A DNA stretch of 64,000 nt from Betaproteobacteria bacterium. Lineage in GTDB: Bacteria > Pseudomonadota > Gammaproteobacteria > Burkholderiales > Eutrophovitaceae. This document shows positions 24,805 through 34,152 of this stretch, one piece after another. The notes below the pieces were generated by a model. The model was not told the origin of the DNA. It ran no database searches and saw nothing but the letters and a program-made list of their open reading frames with translations. A program made the position numbers and the translations under genes. Positions within the stretch are counted from its first letter, which is position 1, and every line of letters starts with the position of its first letter. The DNA lies in the NCBI GenBank assembly GCA_020354125.1, contig CP070643.1, positions 2,048,451 through 2,112,450 of the forward strand, given 5' to 3'.

Positions 24805-25941
24805 TCAATGTGCCGCACGTTTTGCATCGACAACCTCCTCAACTGTCGGCACGACCTGCATCCGTTCCACTCTTGCGTCCTCGAGCAACGACATGATGCT
24901 GGTCGCAATCTCGTTCAAATCATCCGTATTCGCCAACGGCCAACCATAGGTCTGGTCGAATAGATCATCGAACGGTGATGTCAGCCGGATGCGGATGGTC
25001 TGGTCCGAACCACTGCTAATGGTGAAGTCCGGTTCGCCAACCCGCATACGTGCTTGCCGCAATGCATTACTCAGAAAGAGCTGAAATCCCAGTTCCCTCG
25101 CAGCGTACCAGCCTTCCCGCGTAGCGCGCACAATGCTGCGTGGTGCCCGTGGGATCGCCAGCAGCGAAACGTCCGGCGTCCCCAGCTGTCTGCCGAGTTC
25201 CTTTGTGAGCTGCAAGCCCCAGTGGCCCACGTTACCTGCCGCGGCGACGAACGCCGGCGCGTCGGCAGGTATCAGTGCCGCGCCAGAGATGAAGCGCAGA
25301 TGGACAGTTTCGCGCTCGGCAGAAACGTCAATGTCCGCCGGCGCGAGGTCGATACCCGTCGAAGCGTCCCAGGAATGCGACTGCGCCATCGAGTACAGCG
25401 TGCTCCACGAAATCGCGTCAACGCTCTCCATTGCCGTGAGCGCATTGGAAATACCGAAGTTGCGACAGTGGCCCAGCGCGCCGGATTTCTCAAACAACGA
25501 ACGTATCGCATCCGTGTCGCCTAGCACGCCGGAAATGCGCTGCGCCGACTGCGCGCCAACAACAAAAAGAACGGGGATTGCGAACAGGTGCAAACGGACG
25601 CCGCGATTTTCGGATGGGGGCGTCAGCGCAGTATCGAGCGCCTGGCAAAGCGCCCGTGCCGCCGCTGACGACGAAGGATGGCTCATTGCGTCACGCACTG
25701 CGGACTCATCCCCGTGCTGAAGCATCGACGAGATCTTGCACGCCAGTCCTGTCAGCAGCAGCTGCCTCGAAGTGTTTTCGCCAGCCGCGAAGTCTTCCGC
25801 AGCGCGCATCAAAGGAGAAGGCTCGAAGTGTTCAAAGCGGCGCGGATCGGGAAGTTCCAGTGTCACAGATGCGAACCCCTGGTTCGCCGCATCGTCAAGC
25901 ACAGCATATGCAGGGACAATTTGTAAAGAGACGATTTGCAC
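24805..25941 (-). CDS. Hypothetical cytoplasmic protein, 378 residues
   Basis: A long open frame of even coding quality, starting MQIVSLQIVPAYAV, with no signal peptide or membrane span. It has alanine-rich helical stretches and short beta-rich segments such as VRLHLFAIPVLFVVGA (near residue 115) and TVHLRFISGAALIPA. I recognise no family. It contains no obvious nucleotide-binding or catalytic motif. Neighbouring genes give no clue, since upstream is a broken membrane gene in the opposite direction. Confidence 0.65.
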   Translation of the reverse strand: MQIVSLQIVPAYAVLDDAANQGFASVTLELPDPRRFEHFEPSPLMRAAEDFAAGENTSRQLLLTGLACKISSMLQHGDESAVRDAMSHPSSSAAARALCQALDTALTPPSENRGVRLHLFAIPVLFVVGAQSAQRISGVLGDTDAIRSLFEKSGALGHCRNFGISNALTAMESVDAISWSTLYSMAQSHSWDASTGIDLAPADIDVSAERETVHLRFISGAALIPADAPAFVAAAGNVGHWGLQLTKELGRQLGTPDVSLLAIPRAPRSIVRATREGWYAARELGFQLFLSNALRQARMRVGEPDFTISSGSDQTIRIRLTSPFDDLFDQTYGWPLANTDDLNEIATSIMSLLEDARVERMQVVPTVEEVVDAKRAAH

Positions 25942-25995
25942 AAAAACAATGGACGTTCAGATTTCCTCATAGGTTCACTGCATCGGAGGCACGAG

Positions 25996-26590
25996 ATGCG
26001 AATGATCCCGCGAAAGAAGGCTTGACGCCAGCCCAGGTACCACCAGAAGGACTGGAAACACCCTAGGGCGACCTTTACGGGCCACTAACCGGCGGCAAAC
26101 AGGTCATCGTCGCCATCGCCGCGTTTGTTGGCGGACCGGCGTTCGGATGGGTGATCGGACAAGTGCCGGGCGATCTCACCGAGACAGGGAGAAGTTTGCT
26201 GTTCGTGCCGATGGTAATGATCTTCTTCATGGGCTATAGCCTTTGGATTGCGCGGCTCAACGCCATTGCCTTTCAGGGCATTGGCTGGGGACTTCTCAAG
26301 ACACTGTTCATGCTGATCGTCATCCGGCGCAAACCAAAGTCGATCGATGACGTCATGCCCAGCCGCGACAAGCTGCTGGAAATGATGGTGCGCGCGCAGA
26401 AAGCCGTGCCTCGTTCGCGCCAGTGGGATGGCTGGTCGGACTTGTCTCCGGTTTGATCGCAATGCTGTTCAACGGCGCGATGGGACCTGGCAAACTGTTC
26501 CTGCTGGTCGGCGGCGGCTGCGTGATCTGGGGCTATCTACTCGCATGGTTGGGTAGGCGAAGCTGGCTGCCATTCACGGAAAGCGAGTGA
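25996..26590 (+). pseudogene. Frameshifted inner-membrane protein gene
   Basis: A GGAGG site precedes ATG at 25996, but that frame stops after nine codons. The frame that carries the hydrophobic sequence (GGKQVIVAIAAFVGGPAFGW, then LLFVPMVMIFFMGYSLWIA, then LLKTLFMLIVIRR) has a TAG at 26064-26066 and ends at 26456. From about 26423 the membrane sequence continues in another frame (GWLVGLVSGLIAMLFNGAMG) to a stop at 26588-26590. At least one frameshift is therefore needed, or two overlapping small genes. The family is not recognised. Confidence 0.55.
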
Positions 26591-26728
26591 AAGAGCTACT
26601 GCGCGACCCGCGCTGTTGAGTTTGCTCGCTCACCCCTTGCGAGTATCCGCTGAGAACATAGTTACGATCTGACGTTCGCGTTGCACCTTGTGACGCCGCA
26701 ATCTTTCGGGTTGCGCGATAATCGCCTG

Positions 26729-28468
26729 ATGGAGGCAAACAACAAGACCAACAACCGCGGCGCGGCACCGACCCGAGTCGAGCGTTTCGTTCCGAGCCTC
26801 CGCTGGTTGCGGCGTTATACACGCGAAGATCTGGAAGGCGATCTGACCGCCGGCATCATTACCGCCGTCCTGCTGGTGCCGCAGGGCATGGCGTTTGCCA
26901 TTCTGGCCGGACTGCCGGCACAAATCGGACTCTATGCGAGTGTGCTGCCGCCAATCGTTTATGCACTGCTTGGCACCAGTCGCACCCTGGCGGTCGGCCC
27001 GGTATCGGTGGCGGCACTTATGGTTGCTCATGCACTCGGTGACTTGCCTGGCAGCGTCGATCCGTTAGTGGCAGCGCTTACTCTCGCGTTGATGGCGGGT
27101 GTGGTCTTGTTGCTGATGGGACTTGCCGGGATGGGCCTGGTGGCCAACTTTCTCAGTCACCCGGTGCTATCGGGTTTCATCCATGCTGCTGTAATTCTCA
27201 TCGTGCTTAACCAGCTCCCCAACCTCACCGGCATCAATGTGCCAGTGGAGTGGACGATTACCGGCATTATGAACAGCATCACCAGTGGCTTGGCGACGAC
27301 GCATGGAATCACTTTGTTGATCGGTGCGGTGAGCATTGCCTTACTGCTTCTGGCCGGCGGGCCGGCCGTCGCGCTGCTGAGTCGTCTAGGTCTCCCGCAG
27401 CGCCGTGCTATGCTCGTCTCGCGCACGGCGCCTCTGCTGGTGGTGATGCTGGCAACGTTGGCGGTGACTTTGGGAAGTCTGGATTTCGTCGCCACGGTGG
27501 GAACGATACCGCAAGGTTTGCCTATGCCATCACTCGCACTGCCGGAAACGCAGTTGGCAGTGGAACTGCTGCCAGCGGCGATATTGATCGGCCTGGTCGG
27601 CTATGTGGAAAGCGTCTCGATCGCAATCACACTGGCAAACCGCCGCCGCCAGCACATCGATGCCAATCAGGAACTGATCGCGCTCGGCGCGGCCAACCTC
27701 GCCGGTGGCGTATCGGGAGGCATGCCGGTTGCCGGCGGGTTCTCCCGCACGATGGTCAACTTCGCTGCCGGTGCCCGCACCCAGTTCGCGGCAATCATCA
27801 CTGCGGTACTGGTAGCTGCCGTCGCACTGTTCTTCACGCCGTTGCTCGAGAACCTGCCCAAGGCGGCACTGGCCGCCATCATCATTGTTGCCGTTTCCCG
27901 ACTCGTTGACCCGCGCGCCATCGTCAACATCTGGCGCTTCGACCGCGTCGATGGTCTGGTGTTGCTGGCCACCGCGCTGGGCGTGCTGGCAATCGGAATC
28001 GAACCGGGCCTGGCGATTGGCATCGCACTGTCGCTGATCAGTTTCGTAGTGCGGGCGGCGCGGCCTCATGTTGCGGTAATGGGTCGCATCCGCGGAACCG
28101 AACACTTTCGCAACGTGAAGCGTCACAAAGTAGAAACGTGGCCGCAGCTGTTGTTTCTACGCGTCGATGAGAACCTGACGTTTGCGAATGCGGCGTTCCT
28201 GGAGAATCTGGTCAGCAGCAAGCTCGCTTCACGAGGGGATATCCGCCACGTCATCCTCGTGCTCTCCAGCGTCAACGCCATCGACAGCACTGCCCTCGAA
28301 GTACTTGAGCGGCTCGCGGAATCAAGCCGCGAAGCCGAAGTGACCCTGCACTTGTCTGACGTGAAAGGGCCGGTGATGGATCATCTGGAGCGCAGCAAGC
28401 TGATCAAAGCCATTGAGCCAGGACAAGTTTTCCTGAGCGCGCATCAAGCAGCCGAAGCGCTTCGTTGA
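26729..28468 (+). CDS. SulP family anion permease (SLC26-like) with STAS domain
   Basis: About 579 residues from the ATG at 26729; a start 48 bases upstream is possible and no strong ribosome site marks either. The N-terminal part has the SulP signature region AGIITAVLLVPQGMAFAILAG and some ten or more membrane spans, with GMPVAGGFSRTMVNFAAGA near residue 335. The C-terminal ~120 residues form a cytoplasmic STAS domain (VILVLSSVNAIDSTALEVLE). Members carry sulfate, bicarbonate, dicarboxylates or other anions; no carbonic anhydrase or sulfate gene is adjacent to decide. Confidence 0.88.
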   Translation: MEANNKTNNRGAAPTRVERFVPSLRWLRRYTREDLEGDLTAGIITAVLLVPQGMAFAILAGLPAQIGLYASVLPPIVYALLGTSRTLAVGPVSVAALMVAHALGDLPGSVDPLVAALTLALMAGVVLLLMGLAGMGLVANFLSHPVLSGFIHAAVILIVLNQLPNLTGINVPVEWTITGIMNSITSGLATTHGITLLIGAVSIALLLLAGGPAVALLSRLGLPQRRAMLVSRTAPLLVVMLATLAVTLGSLDFVATVGTIPQGLPMPSLALPETQLAVELLPAAILIGLVGYVESVSIAITLANRRRQHIDANQELIALGAANLAGGVSGGMPVAGGFSRTMVNFAAGARTQFAAIITAVLVAAVALFFTPLLENLPKAALAAIIIVAVSRLVDPRAIVNIWRFDRVDGLVLLATALGVLAIGIEPGLAIGIALSLISFVVRAARPHVAVMGRIRGTEHFRNVKRHKVETWPQLLFLRVDENLTFANAAFLENLVSSKLASRGDIRHVILVLSSVNAIDSTALEVLERLAESSREAEVTLHLSDVKGPVMDHLERSKLIKAIEPGQVFLSAHQAAEALR

Positions 28469-28571
28469 TTAGACCACCGCGCGGGCCATCGATCGTCGGT
28501 TCAGCTTGACGACCGAGGTTGAGCCGTTGACACTGCATGCATACGGCGACTTCACTGCGAGATTGTTGTTT

Positions 28572-29870
28572 ATGACAGCCCTCAGATTTGTCCTGATTAC
28601 AGTCCTCACTGCCAGCTTACCGGTGCATGCCGACATGCGCCTCGAGGCCGACACTGCCGCGAAACGCGTAGAGCAAAAAGTCATTGCGTGGCGGCGTGAC
28701 ATTCACGCCAATCCCGAACTCGGCAATCGCGAGTTCAGAACCGCGGCACTAGTGGCAAAGCACCTCCAGCAACTGGGGCTCGAGGTCAAAACCGGAGTCG
28801 CGCACACCGGTGTTGTCGGTCTGTTACGCGGCGGACAGAGCGGTCCGACTGTCGCACTGCGCGCCGATATGGACGCGCTGCCGGTGACCGAACAAACCGG
28901 TCTGCCGTTCGCCTCCAAAGTCACGACAACCTGGGCTGGCCAAGAGACCGGTGTGATGCATGCGTGCGGCCACGATACCCACGTGGCAATGCTGATGGGT
29001 GTGGCCGAGATCCTGGCGAGTATGCGTGGCGACCTAAAAGGCAACGTGAAGTTTATTTTCCAGCCAGCAGAAGAAGGCCCGCCGCCCGGCGAGGAAGGAG
29101 GTGCCGCCTTGATGGTCAAACAGGGCGTCATGTCCAACCCAAAGGTCGACGCTGTGTTCGGTCTGCACATCGGTAGCAGCATGCATGTCGGCAAGCTCGG
29201 CTACCGGCCGGGTCCGACAATGGCCGCTGCCGACGTGCTGCGCATCACGGTCAAGGGCAGACAAACGCATGGATCAGCACCCTGGACCGGTGTCGATCCG
29301 ATTGTGGTATCGGCGCAGATCGTACTTGGTTTGCAAACCATCGTTAGTCGCCAGATAAAAGTGACAAAGGAACCCGCCGTGTTGTCAATTGGCAGCATCA
29401 GCGGCGGCAACCGTTTCAACATCATTCCCGAACAGGTGGTGATGATCGGCACCATCCGGACATTTGACGAAGCGATGCGCGATGAGATTCATCAACGCAT
29501 CAGAACCACGGCAACGAATATCGCAGCGGCAGCGGGTGCTCGCGCCGAGGTGGAAATCGACAAACCCTACACCGTGCTGGTGAATGACCCGGCGCTCACC
29601 GAAAGCATGTTGCCAACGCTGCGACGGGTAGCAGGCGGAGAAAACTTGATCTTGCGCGACAAGACAACCGGTTACGAGGATTTTGCTTTTCTCGCCCAAA
29701 AAGCGCCGGGGATGTTCGTGTTCCTCGGCGGATCACCGCCAGGCACGGATTTGAGTACGGTTGCCTACAACCACTCGCCACGCTTCCAGATCGATGAGTC
29801 GGCGTTGATACTGGGAGTCCGCACACTGACGCACCTGACGCTGGATTACATGGACATGAACGCCAGGTGA
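28572..29870 (+). CDS. Exported M20 family amidohydrolase (carboxypeptidase/hippurate hydrolase-like)
   Basis: About 432 residues from the ATG at 28572, which opens a clear signal peptide (MTALRFVLITVLTASLPVHA); most M20 amidohydrolases of this group are cytoplasmic, so export is notable. The metal and catalytic segments are intact: RRDIHANPELGNREF, LRADMDALPV, HACGHDTHVAML, FQPAEEGPP and, late, TTGYEDFAF. The family removes N-acyl or N-carbamoyl groups or cleaves amino-acid amides. The gene follows the SulP gene by 103 bases on the same strand. Confidence 0.85.
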   Translation: MTALRFVLITVLTASLPVHADMRLEADTAAKRVEQKVIAWRRDIHANPELGNREFRTAALVAKHLQQLGLEVKTGVAHTGVVGLLRGGQSGPTVALRADMDALPVTEQTGLPFASKVTTTWAGQETGVMHACGHDTHVAMLMGVAEILASMRGDLKGNVKFIFQPAEEGPPPGEEGGAALMVKQGVMSNPKVDAVFGLHIGSSMHVGKLGYRPGPTMAAADVLRITVKGRQTHGSAPWTGVDPIVVSAQIVLGLQTIVSRQIKVTKEPAVLSIGSISGGNRFNIIPEQVVMIGTIRTFDEAMRDEIHQRIRTTATNIAAAAGARAEVEIDKPYTVLVNDPALTESMLPTLRRVAGGENLILRDKTTGYEDFAFLAQKAPGMFVFLGGSPPGTDLSTVAYNHSPRFQIDESALILGVRTLTHLTLDYMDMNAR

Positions 29871-29907
29871 TGATCGAATCACGGCCAAATACAGAGCCAC
29901 CCGTCAG

Positions 29908-30516
29908 TTGAACTATCTGGCGCACCTTTACCTTTCGCCGCCCGGCGAGGACGCCTTGCTCGGCAGTGTATTGGGTGACTTTGTGAAAGGCCCCCTCACC
30001 AATGGTGATGTAACTGCTCGCTATGGCCCGGAGGCGGCCTGGGCGATCGCATTGCACCGAAAAATTGACAGTTACACAGACGCTCATCCAGTGGTAACGC
30101 AGAGCCGGCGCAGGGTCACTCGTGAGCGAAGGCGCTTCGCCGGCATCATGGTTGACATTTTCTACGATCATTTTCTGGCGAGGTACTGGGAAGAGTTTCA
30201 TCCTGCACCGCTTGCCTCGTTCGCCGATGACTTTTACGCAATGCTGTCGCGTCGCCACGCTGAGTTGCCGGAGCGAATGCAGCGCGTCGCGAAATCGATG
30301 ATCGAGTTCGACTGGCTCGGCTCTTACGCATACCTTGAATCGGTCGACACCGCATTGAACCGACTGAGCCAACGGCTGCGCCGCGGCGACGCGCTAGTGG
30401 GTTCAGCCGAGGAGCTAAGGCAAAACTACGCTGAAATGGAGAGCGATTTTCGGCGCTTCTTACCCGATGTTGTCGGTTTCGTGCGCCAAAATGAACGTGC
30501 CGCGCCGTCTCGTTGA
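29908..30516 (+). CDS. acpH: ACP phosphodiesterase
   Basis: 202 residues starting at TTG (MNYLAHLYLSPPGEDALLGS), the same opening as E. coli AcpH, so the TTG is probably right although no good ribosome site is seen. The conserved GDFVKGPL, HRKIDSYTDAHPVV and DIFYDHFLARYW segments carry the His and Asp residues of this HD-like hydrolase. It removes 4'-phosphopantetheine from acyl carrier protein. It sits 37 bases after the M20 gene. Confidence 0.85.
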   Translation: MNYLAHLYLSPPGEDALLGSVLGDFVKGPLTNGDVTARYGPEAAWAIALHRKIDSYTDAHPVVTQSRRRVTRERRRFAGIMVDIFYDHFLARYWEEFHPAPLASFADDFYAMLSRRHAELPERMQRVAKSMIEFDWLGSYAYLESVDTALNRLSQRLRRGDALVGSAEELRQNYAEMESDFRRFLPDVVGFVRQNERAAPSR

Positions 30517-30560
30517 CGAAGCTCGTCTCGCCTGAAACGACGGAAACCTCCTAACAACGC

Positions 30561-31751
30561 ATGCGCGCGATTGCGATCATCATCATCGCTGAATTGTTTG
30601 GAACCTCGCTTTGGTTCAGTGCAAATGCATCAGCAGATGGCTTGGCACGTGACTGGGGTTTGACGAGCGCCGATATCGGTTGGCTAACCAACGCCGTACA
30701 GCTCGGTTTCATCGCTGGCACGCTCGGTTTTTCCCTTACCGGCATCGCCGACCGTTTTGCCGCTAGCCGCATTGTCGCTGTGTGCGCCTGCTTCGGCGCT
30801 GCGACCAATGCCGCGTTTGCCTTGCTCGCGACGGGATTGGCCGATGCCTTCGTCTATCGTTTTCTGACTGGCGTCGCACTCGCCGGTATCTATCCCCTCG
30901 GCATGAAGCTGGTGGTGAGCTGGGCACCGCAACGATCCGGCGAGGCACTCGGCTGGCTGCTCGGAATGCTCACGCTCGGCACCGCACTGCCACACGCGGT
31001 GCGTGCAGCGGGTAGCGAGTGGGACTGGAGCGTGGTGGTGCTGACATCGTCCGTCCTTGCACTGGCGGGTGCGGTGATGATCGCGCGGCTGGGCGACGGC
31101 CCACACCTGGTTGCCGGTGCACCCGGCCAACGCCTGCGTTGGGGCGCCATCATGCAGGTGTTCCGGATTCCAGCCTTTCGCGCATCGGCGCTGGGATACT
31201 TCGGTCACATGTGGGAACTGTACGCCTTCTGGACCATCGTTCCGTTCCTATTGATATCGGTACTCGCCAGCAGCTCAAACAATGCGATGACTTCCGCCTG
31301 GGCGTTCGCCGTGATTGGCGCTGGCGCTGCCGGCTGTATTTCCGGTGGCTGGCTCAGTCGGCACATCGGCAGCGCACGCGTCGCCGCTATCGCACTGGCC
31401 ACCTCGGGATTAATGTGCCTGCTGTTTCCGCTGGTCCAGCATCTGTCAGCACCGGTACTGCTCGCAGTACTGATGGTATGGGGTGTTACCGTGGTCGCCG
31501 ATTCGCCACAGTTCTCGGCACTGTCGGCACGCGCCAGTCCGCAGAACGTCGTAGGCAGCGCGTTGGCGATTCAAAACAGCATCGGCTTTTTCATTTCAGT
31601 GATCTCGATCACTATCGCCTCGGCCAGTCTCACCTCGCTTGGCGCACACACCAGCTGGATTCTGCTGCCGGGCCCGATACTTGGTCTGCTGGCTTTTCTG
31701 CCGCTGGCTCGTGGCCGGCTCGTACTTACGCCGCATAGTGATCAAAGTTGA
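30561..31751 (+). CDS. MFS transporter
   Basis: 396 residues with about twelve membrane spans. The loop between spans two and three reads [10 protein letters not shown], a variant of the MFS motif A, and the second half repeats the pattern as [12 protein letters not shown]. The direction and substrate cannot be read from sequence. It follows acpH by 44 bases and converges on the CAP-domain gene, with a 17-bp tandem repeat in the gap. Confidence 0.85.
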   Translation: MRAIAIIIIAELFGTSLWFSANASADGLARDWGLTSADIGWLTNAVQLGFIAGTLGFSLTGIADRFAASRIVAVCACFGAATNAAFALLATGLADAFVYRFLTGVALAGIYPLGMKLVVSWAPQRSGEALGWLLGMLTLGTALPHAVRAAGSEWDWSVVVLTSSVLALAGAVMIARLGDGPHLVAGAPGQRLRWGAIMQVFRIPAFRASALGYFGHMWELYAFWTIVPFLLISVLASSSNNAMTSAWAFAVIGAGAAGCISGGWLSRHIGSARVAAIALATSGLMCLLFPLVQHLSAPVLLAVLMVWGVTVVADSPQFSALSARASPQNVVGSALAIQNSIGFFISVISITIASASLTSLGAHTSWILLPGPILGLLAFLPLARGRLVLTPHSDQS

Positions 31752-31796
31752 TGCAAGCGCTCACCGTTCACAGCTGTTGCCACCGCGAACGTCTCA

Positions 31797-31889
31797 ATAA
31801 GGGCGCTGATTCAATAGGGGCGCTGATTCAATAGGGGCACTGATTCAATAGGGGCGCTGCTTCAATAAGGGGCTGATTCAATAAGGGCG
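31797..31889. repeat. 17-bp tandem repeat, five copies plus a partial copy
   Basis: Units read ATAAGGGCGCTGATTCA with one- or two-base variants, at 31797, 31814, 31831, 31848 and 31865 (the last is 16 bp), then a 9-bp partial copy. On the minus strand the unit equals the final codons and stop of the CAP-domain gene (Arg-Pro-Tyr-stop) plus following bases. The array therefore looks like repeated duplication of that gene's 3' end. Confidence 0.92.
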
Positions 31890-32426
31890 TTGGCCAATGT
31901 AGTTGCCCGGTGGATCGTAATTGCAAACCACCATCAGCATACCTTTGCATTCGGCTTCGCCGCATCCCAGACGAGTGGTGTCGCGCCAAACCATTTGTGT
32001 GTAGTGCCCAGCCGGTTTCCAGTTATCTCGTGTCAGCACGCTGCCTTTGTAGAGCGTTTTCTCTCCTTCCCATGCTTTTGCAGCATGTATCGCACGAAAG
32101 CGACCAGCAGTACCGATGAACAGATTCTCACCAAACTTGTGACCTGAACGGTGTTTCATCGTGCATGTGGTTTGCGCCAACTCATCGGCCCATTGCTGGG
32201 CAAAAGCTGCCAGTGAGCGCGACCACTTGAGCGGCCCCACTCCGACATCACGCCGTACCTTGTTGTGGTATCCGTAGATTTCGCGGACGTTGGCAAGCGA
32301 CATCGCGCTACCGTGCGCGTGAGTTTTGGCCGCAGATTGTCCGGCATTGGGATTGTCAGCAGCAGCGCAGGATATCGCCGCAAGGATTCCTCCCAGCACA
32401 AAAACCGCTCCGAGTTTCAGATCCAT
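31878..32426 (-). CDS. Secreted CAP/SCP (PR-1-like) domain protein
   Basis: 182 residues from the ATG at 32426 with a signal peptide or lipoprotein-like leader (FVLGGILAAISCAAAD). The rest is a single CAP domain: HNKVRRDVGVGPLKW, HRSGHKFGENLF, AGHYTQMVWRDTTRLGCG and VVCNYDPPGNYIGQRPY. The two His and two acidic residues of the CAP cavity are present. The last motifs are closer to plant PR-1 and fungal proteins than to the bacterial YkwD type. CAP proteins bind sterols or lipids in eukaryotes; the bacterial role is unclear. The stop codon lies inside a tandem repeat array. Confidence 0.85.
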   Translation of the reverse strand: MDLKLGAVFVLGGILAAISCAAADNPNAGQSAAKTHAHGSAMSLANVREIYGYHNKVRRDVGVGPLKWSRSLAAFAQQWADELAQTTCTMKHRSGHKFGENLFIGTAGRFRAIHAAKAWEGEKTLYKGSVLTRDNWKPAGHYTQMVWRDTTRLGCGEAECKGMLMVVCNYDPPGNYIGQRPY

Positions 32427-32555
32427 TTGCACGCTCCTGCAGCCGCTTCCCCGGTAACACCGATGCTGCAGCAAGCATCATTCCTTGTTCGATCCGAACT
32501 GGCTTCACAGAGGATAGCTCGTTAGAGCGCAGCCGTGGCCCCTGCAGTTACGGGC

Positions 32556-33104
32556 TTAAGCGTCCGGCTCCTCAATATCGGACATCAATGCAAGAACGTC
32601 CGTCACCCCGACGTCTTGTCCAGCCTGGGTCAACAAGGTGGTGGCTTGTCCGCGGTGATGGGTCTGGTGATTGAAAAAGTGCACCAATAGCGCAGCAAGC
32701 GTTTTGCGCGCGCCGACACCCTTCATGTTGCTGTACGAAATGGCTTGCTGCAGATCGGCTTCAGTCAATTCTTCCGCCCAGCGAAGAATGACAGAGTCGA
32801 TCATGGTTCTATTAGCCGATAGTTCCTGCAGATCAGCAAACAGAATCTGGTCCAGAGTTTCAGGTCTGTCCAATCCGCGAATCGCATTGAGCGATTCGAA
32901 CGGTGCAGGATGTGCGGCAAACCGCTTGAGCCATAGCGTATCGCCAACGACAATATGATTGAGCGTACCGATAATCGAGGCGAAGAAAGCGTTACGATCG
33001 ACGATCAGCGCATCCGGCGGCAACCGGCGTGCGGCTGCGTACAACTTGTCGTTCATCCATTGGTTGTAGGAGGCCATCTTCGAGACGTACTCTGTGGTAA
33101 TCAT
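32556..33104 (-). CDS. DinB family protein
   Basis: A 182-residue four-helix protein of the DinB/YfiT-like group. The metal-binding His are in GTLNHIVVGD (near residue 49) and HFFNHQTHHRGQ (near residues 141-152). The opening YVSKMASYNQWMNDKLY is typical. Such proteins are probable metal-dependent thiol transferases or hydrolases, mostly of unknown role. It is an isolated gene. Confidence 0.85.
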   Translation of the reverse strand: MITTEYVSKMASYNQWMNDKLYAAARRLPPDALIVDRNAFFASIIGTLNHIVVGDTLWLKRFAAHPAPFESLNAIRGLDRPETLDQILFADLQELSANRTMIDSVILRWAEELTEADLQQAISYSNMKGVGARKTLAALLVHFFNHQTHHRGQATTLLTQAGQDVGVTDVLALMSDIEEPDA

Positions 33105-33200
33105 GGGGTCCCGTACACTTTCACTCTCTATTCAGTTACGGCAGAAGTGCCACGCGTCAAGCAAAAGACAAAACTGCGGTCTTGCAACGACGCACTGCGG

Positions 33201-34067
33201 TTATTCGGCCTCGTCGGATACGCGTGCAACAAGCTGGTAGTCCTCGCCGTGCCCGATACTGAAATCGTTGCCACCGCGGTCGCGGCCACGCAACAACCAG
33301 ATCGGACGCAGGCTCATACTGAAGCTCACTTCGCCTTGCCGGTGCTCGTCACCTGCATGCCGGACAAAGGTCGAAGTGGCCGGCATATAGCGAATGACAA
33401 AAGCAGCACGGCGTTTGCTTGATCGATTGGCATTCGAGCCGTGTATCAGGTAAACGTCGTGCAGCGAAAACTGCCCCGCCTCGAGCACATCGTCTCGTGC
33501 CTTTGCAGAATCAAACAGGGCCGGGTCAACTTCCTCATTGAGCACTAAATCTCTTCGGTCGCTTTTTCGGTGGCGCATTACTACACTACCGGCGTGCGAC
33601 CCGTCGATGTAACGCATGCAGCCGTTTTCGGGCGTCGCATCGTCGATGGCAATCCACACCGAACAAGTCGCCAGCGGTCGAATCGGCCAGTACTGCCCGT
33701 CCTGATGCCAGGGAATCTCTTTTCCGGTACCGGCTGGTTTACAGAATACCTGCGAGCCCCAGAGGATGATGTCGGGGCCAATCAGTTGTTCGACCATGGC
33801 AAGGATCGCCGGATCCGTTGCATAGTCAAACCACTGCGCCGCTGCTGCGGCATCGTGCGTCGGGCCATAGGGGATATGTGGGCACACCAGACTTTCCGGC
33901 GCCAAGGTCGCGTTATCACGCAGCAGTTTCTCAACCGACGCACGCATCGCCTCGAGTCTGCTGGCAGACAGGCGCGTCGGCGAAACGATCAACCCATGGC
34001 GTCGGTACCGATCGATATTTGCAGCCGACAGCCTGCCACCCTGGCTACTGCTCTGTGCCCTCACCAT
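33201..34067 (-). CDS. Phytanoyl-CoA dioxygenase (PhyH) family protein
   Basis: 288 residues from the ATG at 34067. A full Fe(II)/2-oxoglutarate site is visible: HQD in IPWHQDGQYW (His121, Asp123), distal His209 in LIHGS, and Arg219-220 nearby. GCMRYIDGSHAGSVVMRHR is the usual segment before the distal part. It is only distantly similar to the PhyH protein at 472 and so is not a recent copy. The substrate is unknown. It is followed upstream by an unrecognised gene on the same strand. Confidence 0.85.
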   Translation of the reverse strand: MVRAQSSSQGGRLSAANIDRYRRHGLIVSPTRLSASRLEAMRASVEKLLRDNATLAPESLVCPHIPYGPTHDAAAAAQWFDYATDPAILAMVEQLIGPDIILWGSQVFCKPAGTGKEIPWHQDGQYWPIRPLATCSVWIAIDDATPENGCMRYIDGSHAGSVVMRHRKSDRRDLVLNEEVDPALFDSAKARDDVLEAGQFSLHDVYLIHGSNANRSSKRRAAFVIRYMPATSTFVRHAGDEHRQGEVSFSMSLRPIWLLRGRDRGGNDFSIGHGEDYQLVARVSDEAE

Positions 34068-34152
34068 GGAGTCCCGAGGAATGATTGCCTGCAACCGACT
34101 TGTCGGCTAACTCGATGGTCGTGTTCGGTGCCGACTTTCAAAGTAAACGCCT

